Positions 1 through 7,057 of a stretch of 8,579 nucleotides of DNA are shown here, in pieces. The stretch is from Promethearchaeota archaeon (GTDB taxonomy: Archaea; Asgardarchaeota; Lokiarchaeia; Sigynarchaeales; SOKP01). Numbering within the stretch: the stretch's first letter is position 1; the number at the start of each line of letters is the position of its first letter. The position numbers and the translations under genes are program-made. Where the stretch lies: the NCBI GenBank assembly GCA_016839845.1, contig JAEOTL010000486.1:1-8579 (forward strand), read 5' to 3'. The notes under the pieces are model-generated. The model did no database searches, was not told the DNA's origin, and was given only the letters and a program-made list of their open reading frames with translations.

Positions 1-2099
1 ATCCGCAATTTTCAACCAAAATATTAGAGAATATTGACAGCTATAACTTTAACTCCGATGATTTTCAGTCTAGAAGAAAAAGCAAAAATTTCAGTATTTT
101 GGCCAATCAATGCTCAGAAAATAACAACTGTGTTGAGGCTTTAAATTATTTGAATAAAGTTATTATTAATCAGCAGTATGAAAGCGAGGCTCCAATTAAA
201 GAATATCTCACTCTTGCTATTGAGAATAATTTATTTATTGAGTTTTTTGAATTCTTAGAGCACCTTGTTATATCTAGCAAAGAAAAAATTATTGATCAGA
301 AAGAACTCAGAGGAGTTCTTCATAAATTTGATGAAATTATTGAATTAGGATTTCATGATTTTTTGAAAGTTATAAAAGAGTATTCAATAGATAACTTACT
401 TGAAATAATTGAATCAATAGATAAGATACTTCAATTAAAAAACTCAAAGTTCGTTGTATCCCTTATTAATCAATTAAGGAATTTTGTTAAAAGCTCCAAT
501 TTTAATGAAAGATATCTTTCAATTTATCTAATCCTAAAACATAAAGCCCCTCTCATAAAATTAAATGAGGACTTTAGCGGATTAATTTCTCAAGATGAGC
601 TAAATTCAATTAAAGAAAAATCTTTGGCATATTTCTTAACGGAAATTGATAACTTCTGTCTAATTGATAAATTAAAATTGTTAAAAAAACATTTCAAAGT
701 TATAGGCGTTTCTAAAGAGAAGTTTATCCAAGAATATAAGAATTATAAATCAGAGATAAAACAGTTAAAAAAGAGATTATATCTGAAGAAATTCTCCTAT
801 TTAAAATTACTAATGGAAAAACATGATATAAAAAGAACAAAAGGTGGTTTTAGAAAAACAAGAAGTGATTATATAGTTAATCATGATAAGGAGAATTTAG
901 AAAAACCTGTATATACTTATATTATTAATCGAATGGGATTTGTTGATTTGGAAGAACAATATATCAAATCACCTGAAATAGGAATCAACTATTTTATAAT
1001 GCAAGAACTATTTTCTGACGATTTGAGTACACTTCATGATGTTAAATACTACAAAACTCAATTCTGGGGGGAGGAAACTACACCCATTAACTCATTAGAG
1101 GGAATTTTTCTAATGGCTAAAAGTAATGAACATGTCAACGAGACTGAATTAACTTTCTATGAAGATGTACAGCTTATTGAATGGGATCTAATTAATAAAC
1201 CAATACTAGGAAGCATTGTAAGTGCCTATGGCTCGCAAAATATAATTCCTGATCAGAATAATCCATTATTTCATGACTTAAAACCTTTTGATTTATGCTA
1301 CTGTAAGAAAACACCCGTTAAAATTGAAAGCAACATAATTAAAACCATAAATGTCATTACAAAATGCTCATTTAAGGATGCAATTAAGAGTGTATCTCAA
1401 GGTATGGTTTTTATTGAGGGGTATTATCCATTATCTATAGTGAGGGCTGTACTGGATAAAGATTTAAATCCATTTCAAGCAAATAAAATTGTGTTGAATA
1501 ATCCAGATAAAGAGTTTATTCCTAACTATGAGCAGTTTATTCAAGCTTTTAGAGATTTCTTGTTTGACTTTATTTTAAAAGAAAAAAATTATGTTTTCGA
1601 TAAATTGAAAGTAGATTTGGAGGGAAAAACAGACCAGATTCTTTTATTGTTAGGTTTAACAAATGAGGTGAGTGGAATGGATTTAGATTATTCCAGAATA
1701 TTAAGAGACAATCTTCAATCCAAAATTACTTTAGAAGAACTCAGATCTTCATTTTTGAGTAATATACATAAATTAATAAATGAAATCTTAAACAAACGGA
1801 AGAAAGGTAGCACTGGAATATTCAATTTAAAGGAAATGAGACATAGCCCTTTTATTAAATATTCAGAAGAAATTGTTAAAATAAGGAAAGAAGAGTTTGA
1901 AACTACGGGGATTTCTAAACAATATATTAATGGGGAGCCTAACTATAATATTACAGAAATTAGAAAAACCTATTATGGTAAAAAAATCTCCGATATCTTG
2001 TCAATCAGGAGTGTTGAATCAATCAAGTCTGACAAGTTTAATAAATTTCTTAGTTATGCTAACAAACTGAAGTTAGAGCTTTCCCTGATAAATTCATGA
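1..2099 (+). CDS. Large hypothetical protein, 5' end outside window
   Basis: I do not recognise this protein. The frame is open from the first complete codon (base 3) to the TGA at 2097-2099, giving 698 visible residues with no stop, so the gene begins before the window. The TTG at 99 is only an internal leucine codon, because coding-like sequence (PQFSTKILENIDSYNF) precedes it. The first 270 or so residues are rich in Leu, Ile, Lys and Glu and look all-helical. A stretch near codons 29-50 (ILANQCSENNNCVEALNYL) resembles one TPR-type helix pair. A basic segment (KRTKGGFRKTR) near codon 277 leads into a mixed alpha/beta part of about 200 residues with a lone CYC motif near codon 430. The C-terminal 200 residues are again charged and helical. 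I see no nucleotide-binding, protease or nuclease motif and no long hydrophobic membrane segment. It is separated from coaBC by 153 bases, so no shared operon is implied. Coding status is confident; function is unknown. Confidence 0.8.
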   Translation, partial: PQFSTKILENIDSYNFNSDDFQSRRKSKNFSILANQCSENNNCVEALNYLNKVIINQQYESEAPIKEYLTLAIENNLFIEFFEFLEHLVISSKEKIIDQKELRGVLHKFDEIIELGFHDFLKVIKEYSIDNLLEIIESIDKILQLKNSKFVVSLINQLRNFVKSSNFNERYLSIYLILKHKAPLIKLNEDFSGLISQDELNSIKEKSLAYFLTEIDNFCLIDKLKLLKKHFKVIGVSKEKFIQEYKNYKSEIKQLKKRLYLKKFSYLKLLMEKHDIKRTKGGFRKTRSDYIVNHDKENLEKPVYTYIINRMGFVDLEEQYIKSPEIGINYFIMQELFSDDLSTLHDVKYYKTQFWGEETTPINSLEGIFLMAKSNEHVNETELTFYEDVQLIEWDLINKPILGSIVSAYGSQNIIPDQNNPLFHDLKPFDLCYCKKTPVKIESNIIKTINVITKCSFKDAIKSVSQGMVFIEGYYPLSIVRAVLDKDLNPFQANKIVLNNPDKEFIPNYEQFIQAFRDFLFDFILKEKNYVFDKLKVDLEGKTDQILLLLGLTNEVSGMDLDYSRILRDNLQSKITLEELRSSFLSNIHKLINEILNKRKKGSTGIFNLKEMRHSPFIKYSEEIVKIRKEEFETTGISKQYINGEPNYNITEIRKTYYGKKISDILSIRSVESIKSDKFNKFLSYANKLKLELSLINS

Positions 2100-2155
2100 A
2101 CCTCTATAATGAAAAAAATTTGTTTGATCAAAAAATAAAGATACCGAACGACAGA

Positions 2156-2180
2156 TTTTTTTACTTATGGTTATTTTTCT
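2156..2180 (+). terminator. T-rich tracts after the hypothetical gene
   Basis: A run of seven T (2156-2162) followed by TTATTTTTCT (2171-2180) lies 57-81 bases after the stop of the upstream gene, on the coding strand. Archaeal RNA polymerase can stop at U-rich tracts without a hairpin, so this is a plausible termination zone. In such AT-rich spacer DNA the runs could also be chance. Confidence 0.35.
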
Positions 2181-2192
2181 AATTTGCATAAG

Positions 2193-2209
2193 TTTTATTT
2201 TCAATAAAA
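2193..2209. repeat. Small AT-only inverted repeat before coaBC
   Basis: TTTTATT, a three-base loop (TTC), then AATAAAA make a perfect 7-bp inverted repeat made only of A:T pairs. It ends 43 bases before the coaBC ATG. The right arm (AATAAAAT) could serve as a TATA-like element giving a short leader of about 20 bases. The repeat could instead be a weak regulator site or chance in AT-rich DNA. No strong ribosome binding site is seen before the ATG at 2253. Confidence 0.3.
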
Positions 2210-2252
2210 TCTGAATGTTAAATTGAGAAACAAAAAACAAAGTCATTTGACA

Positions 2253-3542
2253 ATGAAAAACAATAATTTTCAGCATCCTTCGAAAGATATCATAGAAAGT
2301 AAAGGGACTATTCTTAGGGGGAAAACAGTATGCATGTGCTTGACTGGTTCAGTAGCCATTATGAACTCCCCAATTGTCGCACGAGAACTTATGAGGCTTG
2401 GGGCTGAAGTAGTTTGTGTTATGTCTAAGGCAGCTACTGAATTAATTGATCCTTCATTAATGGAATGGGCAACTGGAAATAAAGTAATTACCCATTTAAC
2501 TGGGGCTGTTGAACACATTTATTTGGCAGGAGATCGACCCAGAACAGGAGCTAGAGCCGATTTAATTTTAATATGTCCCGCTACAGCAAACACAATATCG
2601 AAAATAGCTTGTGGGATTGATGATACACCTGTTACAACTGTTGCCACAACAGCATTTGGGTCTTCCATCCCTATTGTAATTGTACCGGCTATGCACGAAA
2701 GTATGTATAAACATCCTATTCTTGTAGAAAATGAAAAAAAACTAAAAGAATGTGGTGTGGATATATTGATTCCAAGAATTTCGGAAGGTAAAGCAAAAAT
2801 TGCAAGGATTGACGATATTATTGATAGAGTTATTGATATTTTAGTCCCTTATAAAGATTTGGAAGGCAAGAAAGTACTGATCACAGCTGGTCCAACACGA
2901 GAGGCAATCGATACGGTGCGCTTCATTTCAAATAAATCCTCAGGTAAAATGGGAATAGAATTAGCTAAAGAGGCAGCAGCAAGAGGTGCAGACGTCCTTT
3001 TAATAGCAGGAGAATGTAGAGCTAAAATCCCGGAGTATATTAAAACTACTCATGTTGTTTCTATTGACGACTTCATCAAAGCTGTCAAAGAGGAAATCTC
3101 ATATGGAAGCTATGATTTTTTCATATCAGCAGCAGCGATAAGTGATTATAAACCGATAGATTGTATTGACGGTAAAATCTCATCCGACAATGTTGAAGAA
3201 ATACAACTTAATATGAAATTAACACCAAAAATAATTGACGTCGCCAGAAAAAAAGATTATAATCTGTTTATCGTCGCATTTAAAGCCGAATCAAATCTCT
3301 CGAGAAGCGAACTAATAAATCGAGCCTATAGCAGGTTAACTAAATCAGAAGTTAATTTAATCGTCGCAAATGATATTGGCAGAGAAGATATTGGCTTTAA
3401 CAGCAAATATAATGAAGTGTATATTATTAACAGCAATAAACATGTGACTCATGTTAAAAGAAATACCAAGAGATATATCGCATCCAAAATTTTAGACGTT
3501 ACTCTGGAAGCTTACAAGCAAAAAAAATCCAAGTCTAGTTAA
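2253..3542 (+). CDS. coaBC: Bifunctional phosphopantothenoylcysteine decarboxylase / phosphopantothenate-cysteine ligase
   Basis: This is a cytoplasmic coenzyme A enzyme. The CoaB half activates 4'-phosphopantothenate with a nucleotide (CTP in known members) and joins it to cysteine. The FMN-dependent CoaC half then decarboxylates the product to 4'-phosphopantetheine. Numbered from the ATG at 2253 (429 residues), CoaC spans about 22-200: flavoprotein loop TGSVA at 31-35, probable catalytic His88 in VEHIYL, PATANT at 109-114, and PAMHESMY at 145-152 in place of the bacterial PxMNxxMW. CoaB spans about 203-425: ITAGPTRE at 210-217, RFISNKSSGKMG at 223-234, SAAAISDYKP at 292-301, KLTPKII at 322-328 and VANDI at 371-375. 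Length is close to the usual 400 or so. An in-frame TTG at 2223 would add ten Lys/Asn-rich residues; the ATG is preferred as the stronger start codon and because the extension matches nothing expected. The gene stands alone, with 153 and 235 bases of spacer on either side. Confidence 0.95.
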   Translation: MKNNNFQHPSKDIIESKGTILRGKTVCMCLTGSVAIMNSPIVARELMRLGAEVVCVMSKAATELIDPSLMEWATGNKVITHLTGAVEHIYLAGDRPRTGARADLILICPATANTISKIACGIDDTPVTTVATTAFGSSIPIVIVPAMHESMYKHPILVENEKKLKECGVDILIPRISEGKAKIARIDDIIDRVIDILVPYKDLEGKKVLITAGPTREAIDTVRFISNKSSGKMGIELAKEAAARGADVLLIAGECRAKIPEYIKTTHVVSIDDFIKAVKEEISYGSYDFFISAAAISDYKPIDCIDGKISSDNVEEIQLNMKLTPKIIDVARKKDYNLFIVAFKAESNLSRSELINRAYSRLTKSEVNLIVANDIGREDIGFNSKYNEVYIINSNKHVTHVKRNTKRYIASKILDVTLEAYKQKKSKSS

Positions 3543-3546
3543 CGCC

Positions 3547-3597
3547 TTTTAATTACTTCTCTAGGTGTTTCTAAACGCATTTCTTAATCTTCTACTT
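3547..3597 (+). terminator. Pyrimidine-rich stretch after coaBC
   Basis: Directly after the coaBC stop the coding strand becomes rich in T and C (TTTTAATTACTTCTCT and TTTCTTAATCTTCTACTT), without a clear hairpin. This could be a U-rich archaeal terminator, but there is no run of five or more T, so support is weak. Confidence 0.25.
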
Positions 3598-3605
3598 GGG
3601 GTAAA

Positions 3606-3615
3606 TATTTAAATA
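3606..3615. repeat. Perfect 10-bp palindrome TATTTAAATA, TATA-like
   Basis: TATTTAAATA is its own reverse complement and resembles the archaeal TATA box (TTTAWATA class). It lies 162 bases before the top6B start, which would mean a long leader if used for that gene. It could be an alternative promoter or regulator site, or chance given the base composition. Confidence 0.25.
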
Positions 3616-3710
3616 CTAAATTATTTACAGTTAAAAGTGAAGAGGTTAGTAAAGTTTATAGGATTAAAACAAGATTTGCTATTTAGTTATGATATAGCCT
3701 ATTATAACAG

Positions 3711-3720
3711 TTTATAAAAT
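3711..3720 (+). promoter_or_regulatory. Candidate TATA box of the top6BA operon
   Basis: TTTATAAAAT sits 57 bases before the top6B ATG. With the usual archaeal spacing of about 25 bases, transcription would begin near 3740 and leave a leader of some 35-40 bases. The bases just upstream (ATAACAG) are only a weak match to a purine-rich BRE. A second candidate with a better BRE-like context is AAAGTTTATA at 3651-3660. The leader contains a purine-rich GAAGAAGAG run at about 3758-3766, the only candidate ribosome binding site for top6B. Confidence 0.4.
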
Positions 3721-3777
3721 CACTTTGATACAAATAAGTTTTCAGACTCTTGAAAAAGAAGAAGAGATCACATAAAG

Positions 3778-6700
3778 ATGTCATCTAAGGAAGAAGGAAA
3801 GATAAAGCAAGGAACTATCGCAGAATATATGCGAAAACGTACACAGTTAGTTGGATTTGAGTTTGGTTATTGGAAACATGTTCAATTTTGTGCTGAGTTT
3901 ATCGATAATGCACTCGATGCTATTGAAAGCTTTCAATGGAAAGAGTTACAAAAACCAGACTCTAAGTTTAAGTTTTCTTTAGATCAAGAACTGTTTTTGG
4001 AAAAGTTTTCTATTGTAGAAGCCGCAAAAGAAGAGAAAGTAAGTCAACATTTAGACAATGAAGCCAAACACACCTTAATGCAAGAACTGGGAATAGAAAC
4101 TTCTGATTCAGAAGATTCAGCTATACCGGAACCTGAAATTAAAGATGATGAATCTGGAGAAATTATTGATGAAGCAGAATTAGAAATTGAAGAGGAAGTA
4201 CTACGTGTCATTGGGGATATGCAAGAAATCATCAAACCAGTCGAAATTATTATCGATGTTGAACCAATTGTAATAATTCGTATAAGAGAATTTGAAGCAC
4301 CAGCATTTTTAACTACTGAGTTAAGTCAGAAAAATGTAATGAGTTTCACTTTTGAAATTTTTGATAACGGTACGGGGATGTCAAAGATTGATCTTAGAAA
4401 ATTCGGGAGATATTTAGCATCCTCAAAATCTATGGAATTAAAACAAACAAGAGGAAGTCAGGGATTTGGCGCCCCTAGTGCTTTCAGTGACGCTCAAAAT
4501 ACAACTGGTAAACCAATTGTAGTAGTTTCAAAGACTGCCGAAAATGTATATGCAACTGTGAATGAATTTTTTACCACATCCAAAAATGAAAAGAAATATT
4601 TAATACATCCAACCGATATTGATAGCCCATTTTTACACGGGACATATGTTAAATTAAATTATTTAAATGTAAAATATGTTAAGGGTTATGTAGAGAAATA
4701 TATTGAAGAAACAGCTTATATGAATCCTCACATTACCGTAATTTACATTGATCCTGAAGGAAAAGAAAAGATCTACCGGCGGTTAGCTTCAGCATTTCCA
4801 AAGGAACCTAAATATGCGAAACCTCATCCATCATCTGTAAATATTGGTGATCTCCAAGATTTAATTGCCAAAAGTGATAATAATACATTAGGTGCGTTCC
4901 TGAAAGAAAATTTTGTAAGAGTTAGTTCGAAAACTGCAAAAGAAATTATTGAAATGGCTGAAAGAGACCTTCAAGATAAACTAAATCTTTTAATTCTAAA
5001 AGACGGGTATCTCACAAATGTTATGAAAAAGACAGATGAGATTCATTATTTAAAATTTGAAAAAAGAATCTTTGGTAGATCCACTAAGCCTAGGGATAAA
5101 CTAATTGTTTATAAATTAGATGCTGAGGATCTTATCGAAAACTCTTGGAGTTTGCTCTCAAAATACAATGGTAGTATTAAAGACCATGAAAAAGTCAATA
5201 AGGAGATTAGAAAACTAAATAATCGCATTGAGAAAACCGAAACTCAACGGGAAAAAAAAAGTATAGGGAAAAACATCAAGGGTTTATTGACAAAAATTAC
5301 CAAAATAAGAGATGAGAAGGAACGAACAAAATTAGATCTACAAAAACTCTTTGGTAAAGATAACACGGGTTTAACTGAATTAACAAAACCAAAATCTAGA
5401 AACGATTTTGAAGATCTAACTCAAGAAGTCCAGATTTCTAAGGCAAAACCTTTAGATTTAACTAAAGAGCAATTTAATTCTCTATTTTTAGCCTTCAAAT
5501 CTATGAAATATATGGCACCCCCAACTGAAACTGCAATCCCTGTCGGGGAATTAATTTTGGAAAATACTCTTATAAAAGAAATAGGCTTAAAAATATCGGA
5601 GGATATTGATAACTTTGAAACCCCAATAGATGATTTACGCCAGTTAATTGAGAAGGACACACAAATCTCAGAATCTGAAACTACCGAGCCCGTTAGTCCG
5701 CAGCAAATCACCAAATTAAGCTCTGACATATTAAGAAATGTTAATATTCTTGACGATAAATTAGACCATGAACAAATAACACAATCTATAATTAATCTTA
5801 TAGACAATGCCGAAACTGATTCAATTGAGAGCTACAAGGAAGTATTCGAATATTTTGTTGATATCTATACGAGAGATGATGATTTCGTATCAGCGGAAAG
5901 TAGATCACCAACAAGTGGAAAGGGATTGGCTTATGTTGTAGAAGCAGTGATGGCATATTCAAGACAGATTGAGGTTCCAAAACGTTCAAGAGATGTACTA
6001 TCGAGATTTGTAAACAGAACACCCAAATTAAGAGATAACGCAGATTGTGCGATAACCAAGGCAGTTCAAACTGTAAACTGGAAAAATTACGGTCTGGAAA
6101 CGTATGACAATGGTTTGCCAAAAGGACCTATAAAACTATTGGTTAATGTTTCTGGTCCATTCGTACATTTAATGTTTAAATCCCAATCAAAAAATGCTTT
6201 AGCTGATGATGAGGATTTAATAAAAGAAATTAAATTCTGCCTTGAAGCTATAGGGAGAAGGCTTAGAGTCTATATTAATAGGAAAGCTAATCTTCGAAAA
6301 AGTGAAAAAAGAGCTAGCTTGATCGAAAAATATATCCCCAAATTTGCTGAAAGTATTTATAATATCGCATCTCACGGAGAAAGTAAGTTTAAAGCCGAAG
6401 TGACTCGTAAAGTTATTGAAGATTTGATGAAAGAAGCAATCGGTAAAAAGTCTCCGGCTTTACCAGCCCAACCATCGAAATCCGAAATAGAACCTTCAAA
6501 AGAAATTATAACAGCAAAACCAAAACTGTCAGATGAAGAAATCTCTAAAAAAACGTTAAACAATTGGACTATTAAGGAACTTAAAGATTACAGTAATGAA
6601 CGTGGATTAGAAGTACCATCAAAAGCAAGAAAAATCGATATAATTCAACAAATAATGCGCTCATATGGGATTAAGAAAGAACTTGAACCTGAATTAAAAC

Positions 6701-7053
6701 CAGTTGAAAAACCAAGTATCGAAGAACCCCTTGTATCCCCTGCAAGTACCGTTGAACCCGAACCTTTAAAAAAACCCATTCAGAAACCATCAGTAGCGAA
6801 AAAGGTTCCCCCATCTCCACCAAAACCAAAATCAGTTCAAACTACTTTACCTCTTATAACTTCTGATAAAATTCTTCAAGTTCTCTCTGATGAGTGGCAA
6901 AATATAAAGCATTTAATTTTTAAATTGAAAATTAAAGATATGATGGATGCCCGATATCTCCAACTCAAACTTAAAGAATTGGAGCGAAAGGACCAAGTAA
7001 TAGTTGATATAAAAATAGGAAGAAAGCATTGGAAATTAAAGAAAGGTGGGTAA
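3778..7053 (+). CDS. top6B: DNA topoisomerase VI subunit B, greatly enlarged, with SAP-like and winged-helix-like C-terminal domains
   Basis: This is the ATP-binding clamp subunit of type IIB topoisomerase. ATP-driven dimerisation traps the DNA segment to be passed through the break made by Top6A. The GHKL (Bergerat) fold shows ExxxN at Glu40-Asn44 in EFIDNALDA, DNGTG at 196-200, the lid RGSQGFG at 225-231 and TTGKP at 242-246. The H2TH domain begins at about 347 (AKPHPSSVNIGDL). The transducer domain shows YMAPPTE at 578-584, VEAVMAY at 721-727, RFVNRTP at 743-749 and AITKAVQTVNWKNYGL at 758-773. The ATP-sensing lysine is probably Lys805 in SQSKNALA. Compared with the usual 500-650 residues there are extra segments at about 51-152 (acidic), 393-557 (with a basic coiled coil at about 465-525) and 604-690 (acidic). 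A tail at 889-1091 follows, with a SAP-like motif at about 924-962, a Pro/Lys/Glu linker, and a winged-helix-like fold at 1024-1088. The core reads as functional, and top6A follows after four bases. The tail assignments are inferred by eye. Confidence 0.95.
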   Translation: MSSKEEGKIKQGTIAEYMRKRTQLVGFEFGYWKHVQFCAEFIDNALDAIESFQWKELQKPDSKFKFSLDQELFLEKFSIVEAAKEEKVSQHLDNEAKHTLMQELGIETSDSEDSAIPEPEIKDDESGEIIDEAELEIEEEVLRVIGDMQEIIKPVEIIIDVEPIVIIRIREFEAPAFLTTELSQKNVMSFTFEIFDNGTGMSKIDLRKFGRYLASSKSMELKQTRGSQGFGAPSAFSDAQNTTGKPIVVVSKTAENVYATVNEFFTTSKNEKKYLIHPTDIDSPFLHGTYVKLNYLNVKYVKGYVEKYIEETAYMNPHITVIYIDPEGKEKIYRRLASAFPKEPKYAKPHPSSVNIGDLQDLIAKSDNNTLGAFLKENFVRVSSKTAKEIIEMAERDLQDKLNLLILKDGYLTNVMKKTDEIHYLKFEKRIFGRSTKPRDKLIVYKLDAEDLIENSWSLLSKYNGSIKDHEKVNKEIRKLNNRIEKTETQREKKSIGKNIKGLLTKITKIRDEKERTKLDLQKLFGKDNTGLTELTKPKSRNDFEDLTQEVQISKAKPLDLTKEQFNSLFLAFKSMKYMAPPTETAIPVGELILENTLIKEIGLKISEDIDNFETPIDDLRQLIEKDTQISESETTEPVSPQQITKLSSDILRNVNILDDKLDHEQITQSIINLIDNAETDSIESYKEVFEYFVDIYTRDDDFVSAESRSPTSGKGLAYVVEAVMAYSRQIEVPKRSRDVLSRFVNRTPKLRDNADCAITKAVQTVNWKNYGLETYDNGLPKGPIKLLVNVSGPFVHLMFKSQSKNALADDEDLIKEIKFCLEAIGRRLRVYINRKANLRKSEKRASLIEKYIPKFAESIYNIASHGESKFKAEVTRKVIEDLMKEAIGKKSPALPAQPSKSEIEPSKEIITAKPKLSDEEISKKTLNNWTIKELKDYSNERGLEVPSKARKIDIIQQIMRSYGIKKELEPELKPVEKPSIEEPLVSPASTVEPEPLKKPIQKPSVAKKVPPSPPKPKSVQTTLPLITSDKILQVLSDEWQNIKHLIFKLKIKDMMDARYLQLKLKELERKDQVIVDIKIGRKHWKLKKGG
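7044..7050 (+). promoter_or_regulatory. Ribosome binding site of top6A
   Basis: AGGTGGG lies inside the last codons of top6B and ends seven bases before the top6A ATG at 7058. AGGTG matches the archaeal 16S anti-Shine-Dalgarno sequence well. It supports the chosen start and points to translation of top6A from the same message as top6B. Confidence 0.75.
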
Positions 7054-7057
7054 ATAG

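Noticed and set aside
99..101. TTG as the start of the first gene
   Set aside because: The same frame stays open to base 3 with protein-like residues, so the TTG is an internal Leu codon and the gene is truncated by the window edge.
2223..2252. TTG start for coaBC adding ten residues
   Set aside because: The added residues are a Lys/Asn-rich stretch with no family match, and an ATG lies at 2253. The family-conserved part begins only around residue 22.
3691..3710. Short inverted repeat ATAG-C-CTAT in the top6B leader region
   Set aside because: Only four base pairs with no extension; expected by chance.
3895..4380. Reading top6B as gyrase B, Hsp90 or MutL
   Set aside because: The GHKL motifs alone would allow it, but the KPHP H2TH start, APPT, RFVNRTP and AITKAVQTVNWKNYGL blocks and the adjacent top6A are specific to topoisomerase VI.
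5421..6121. Minus-strand open frames opposite top6B (about 128 and 107 codons)
   Set aside because: They lie wholly inside the well-supported top6B frame, have Ser/Ile/Leu-rich compositions typical of antisense translation, and show no ribosome binding site or known motif.
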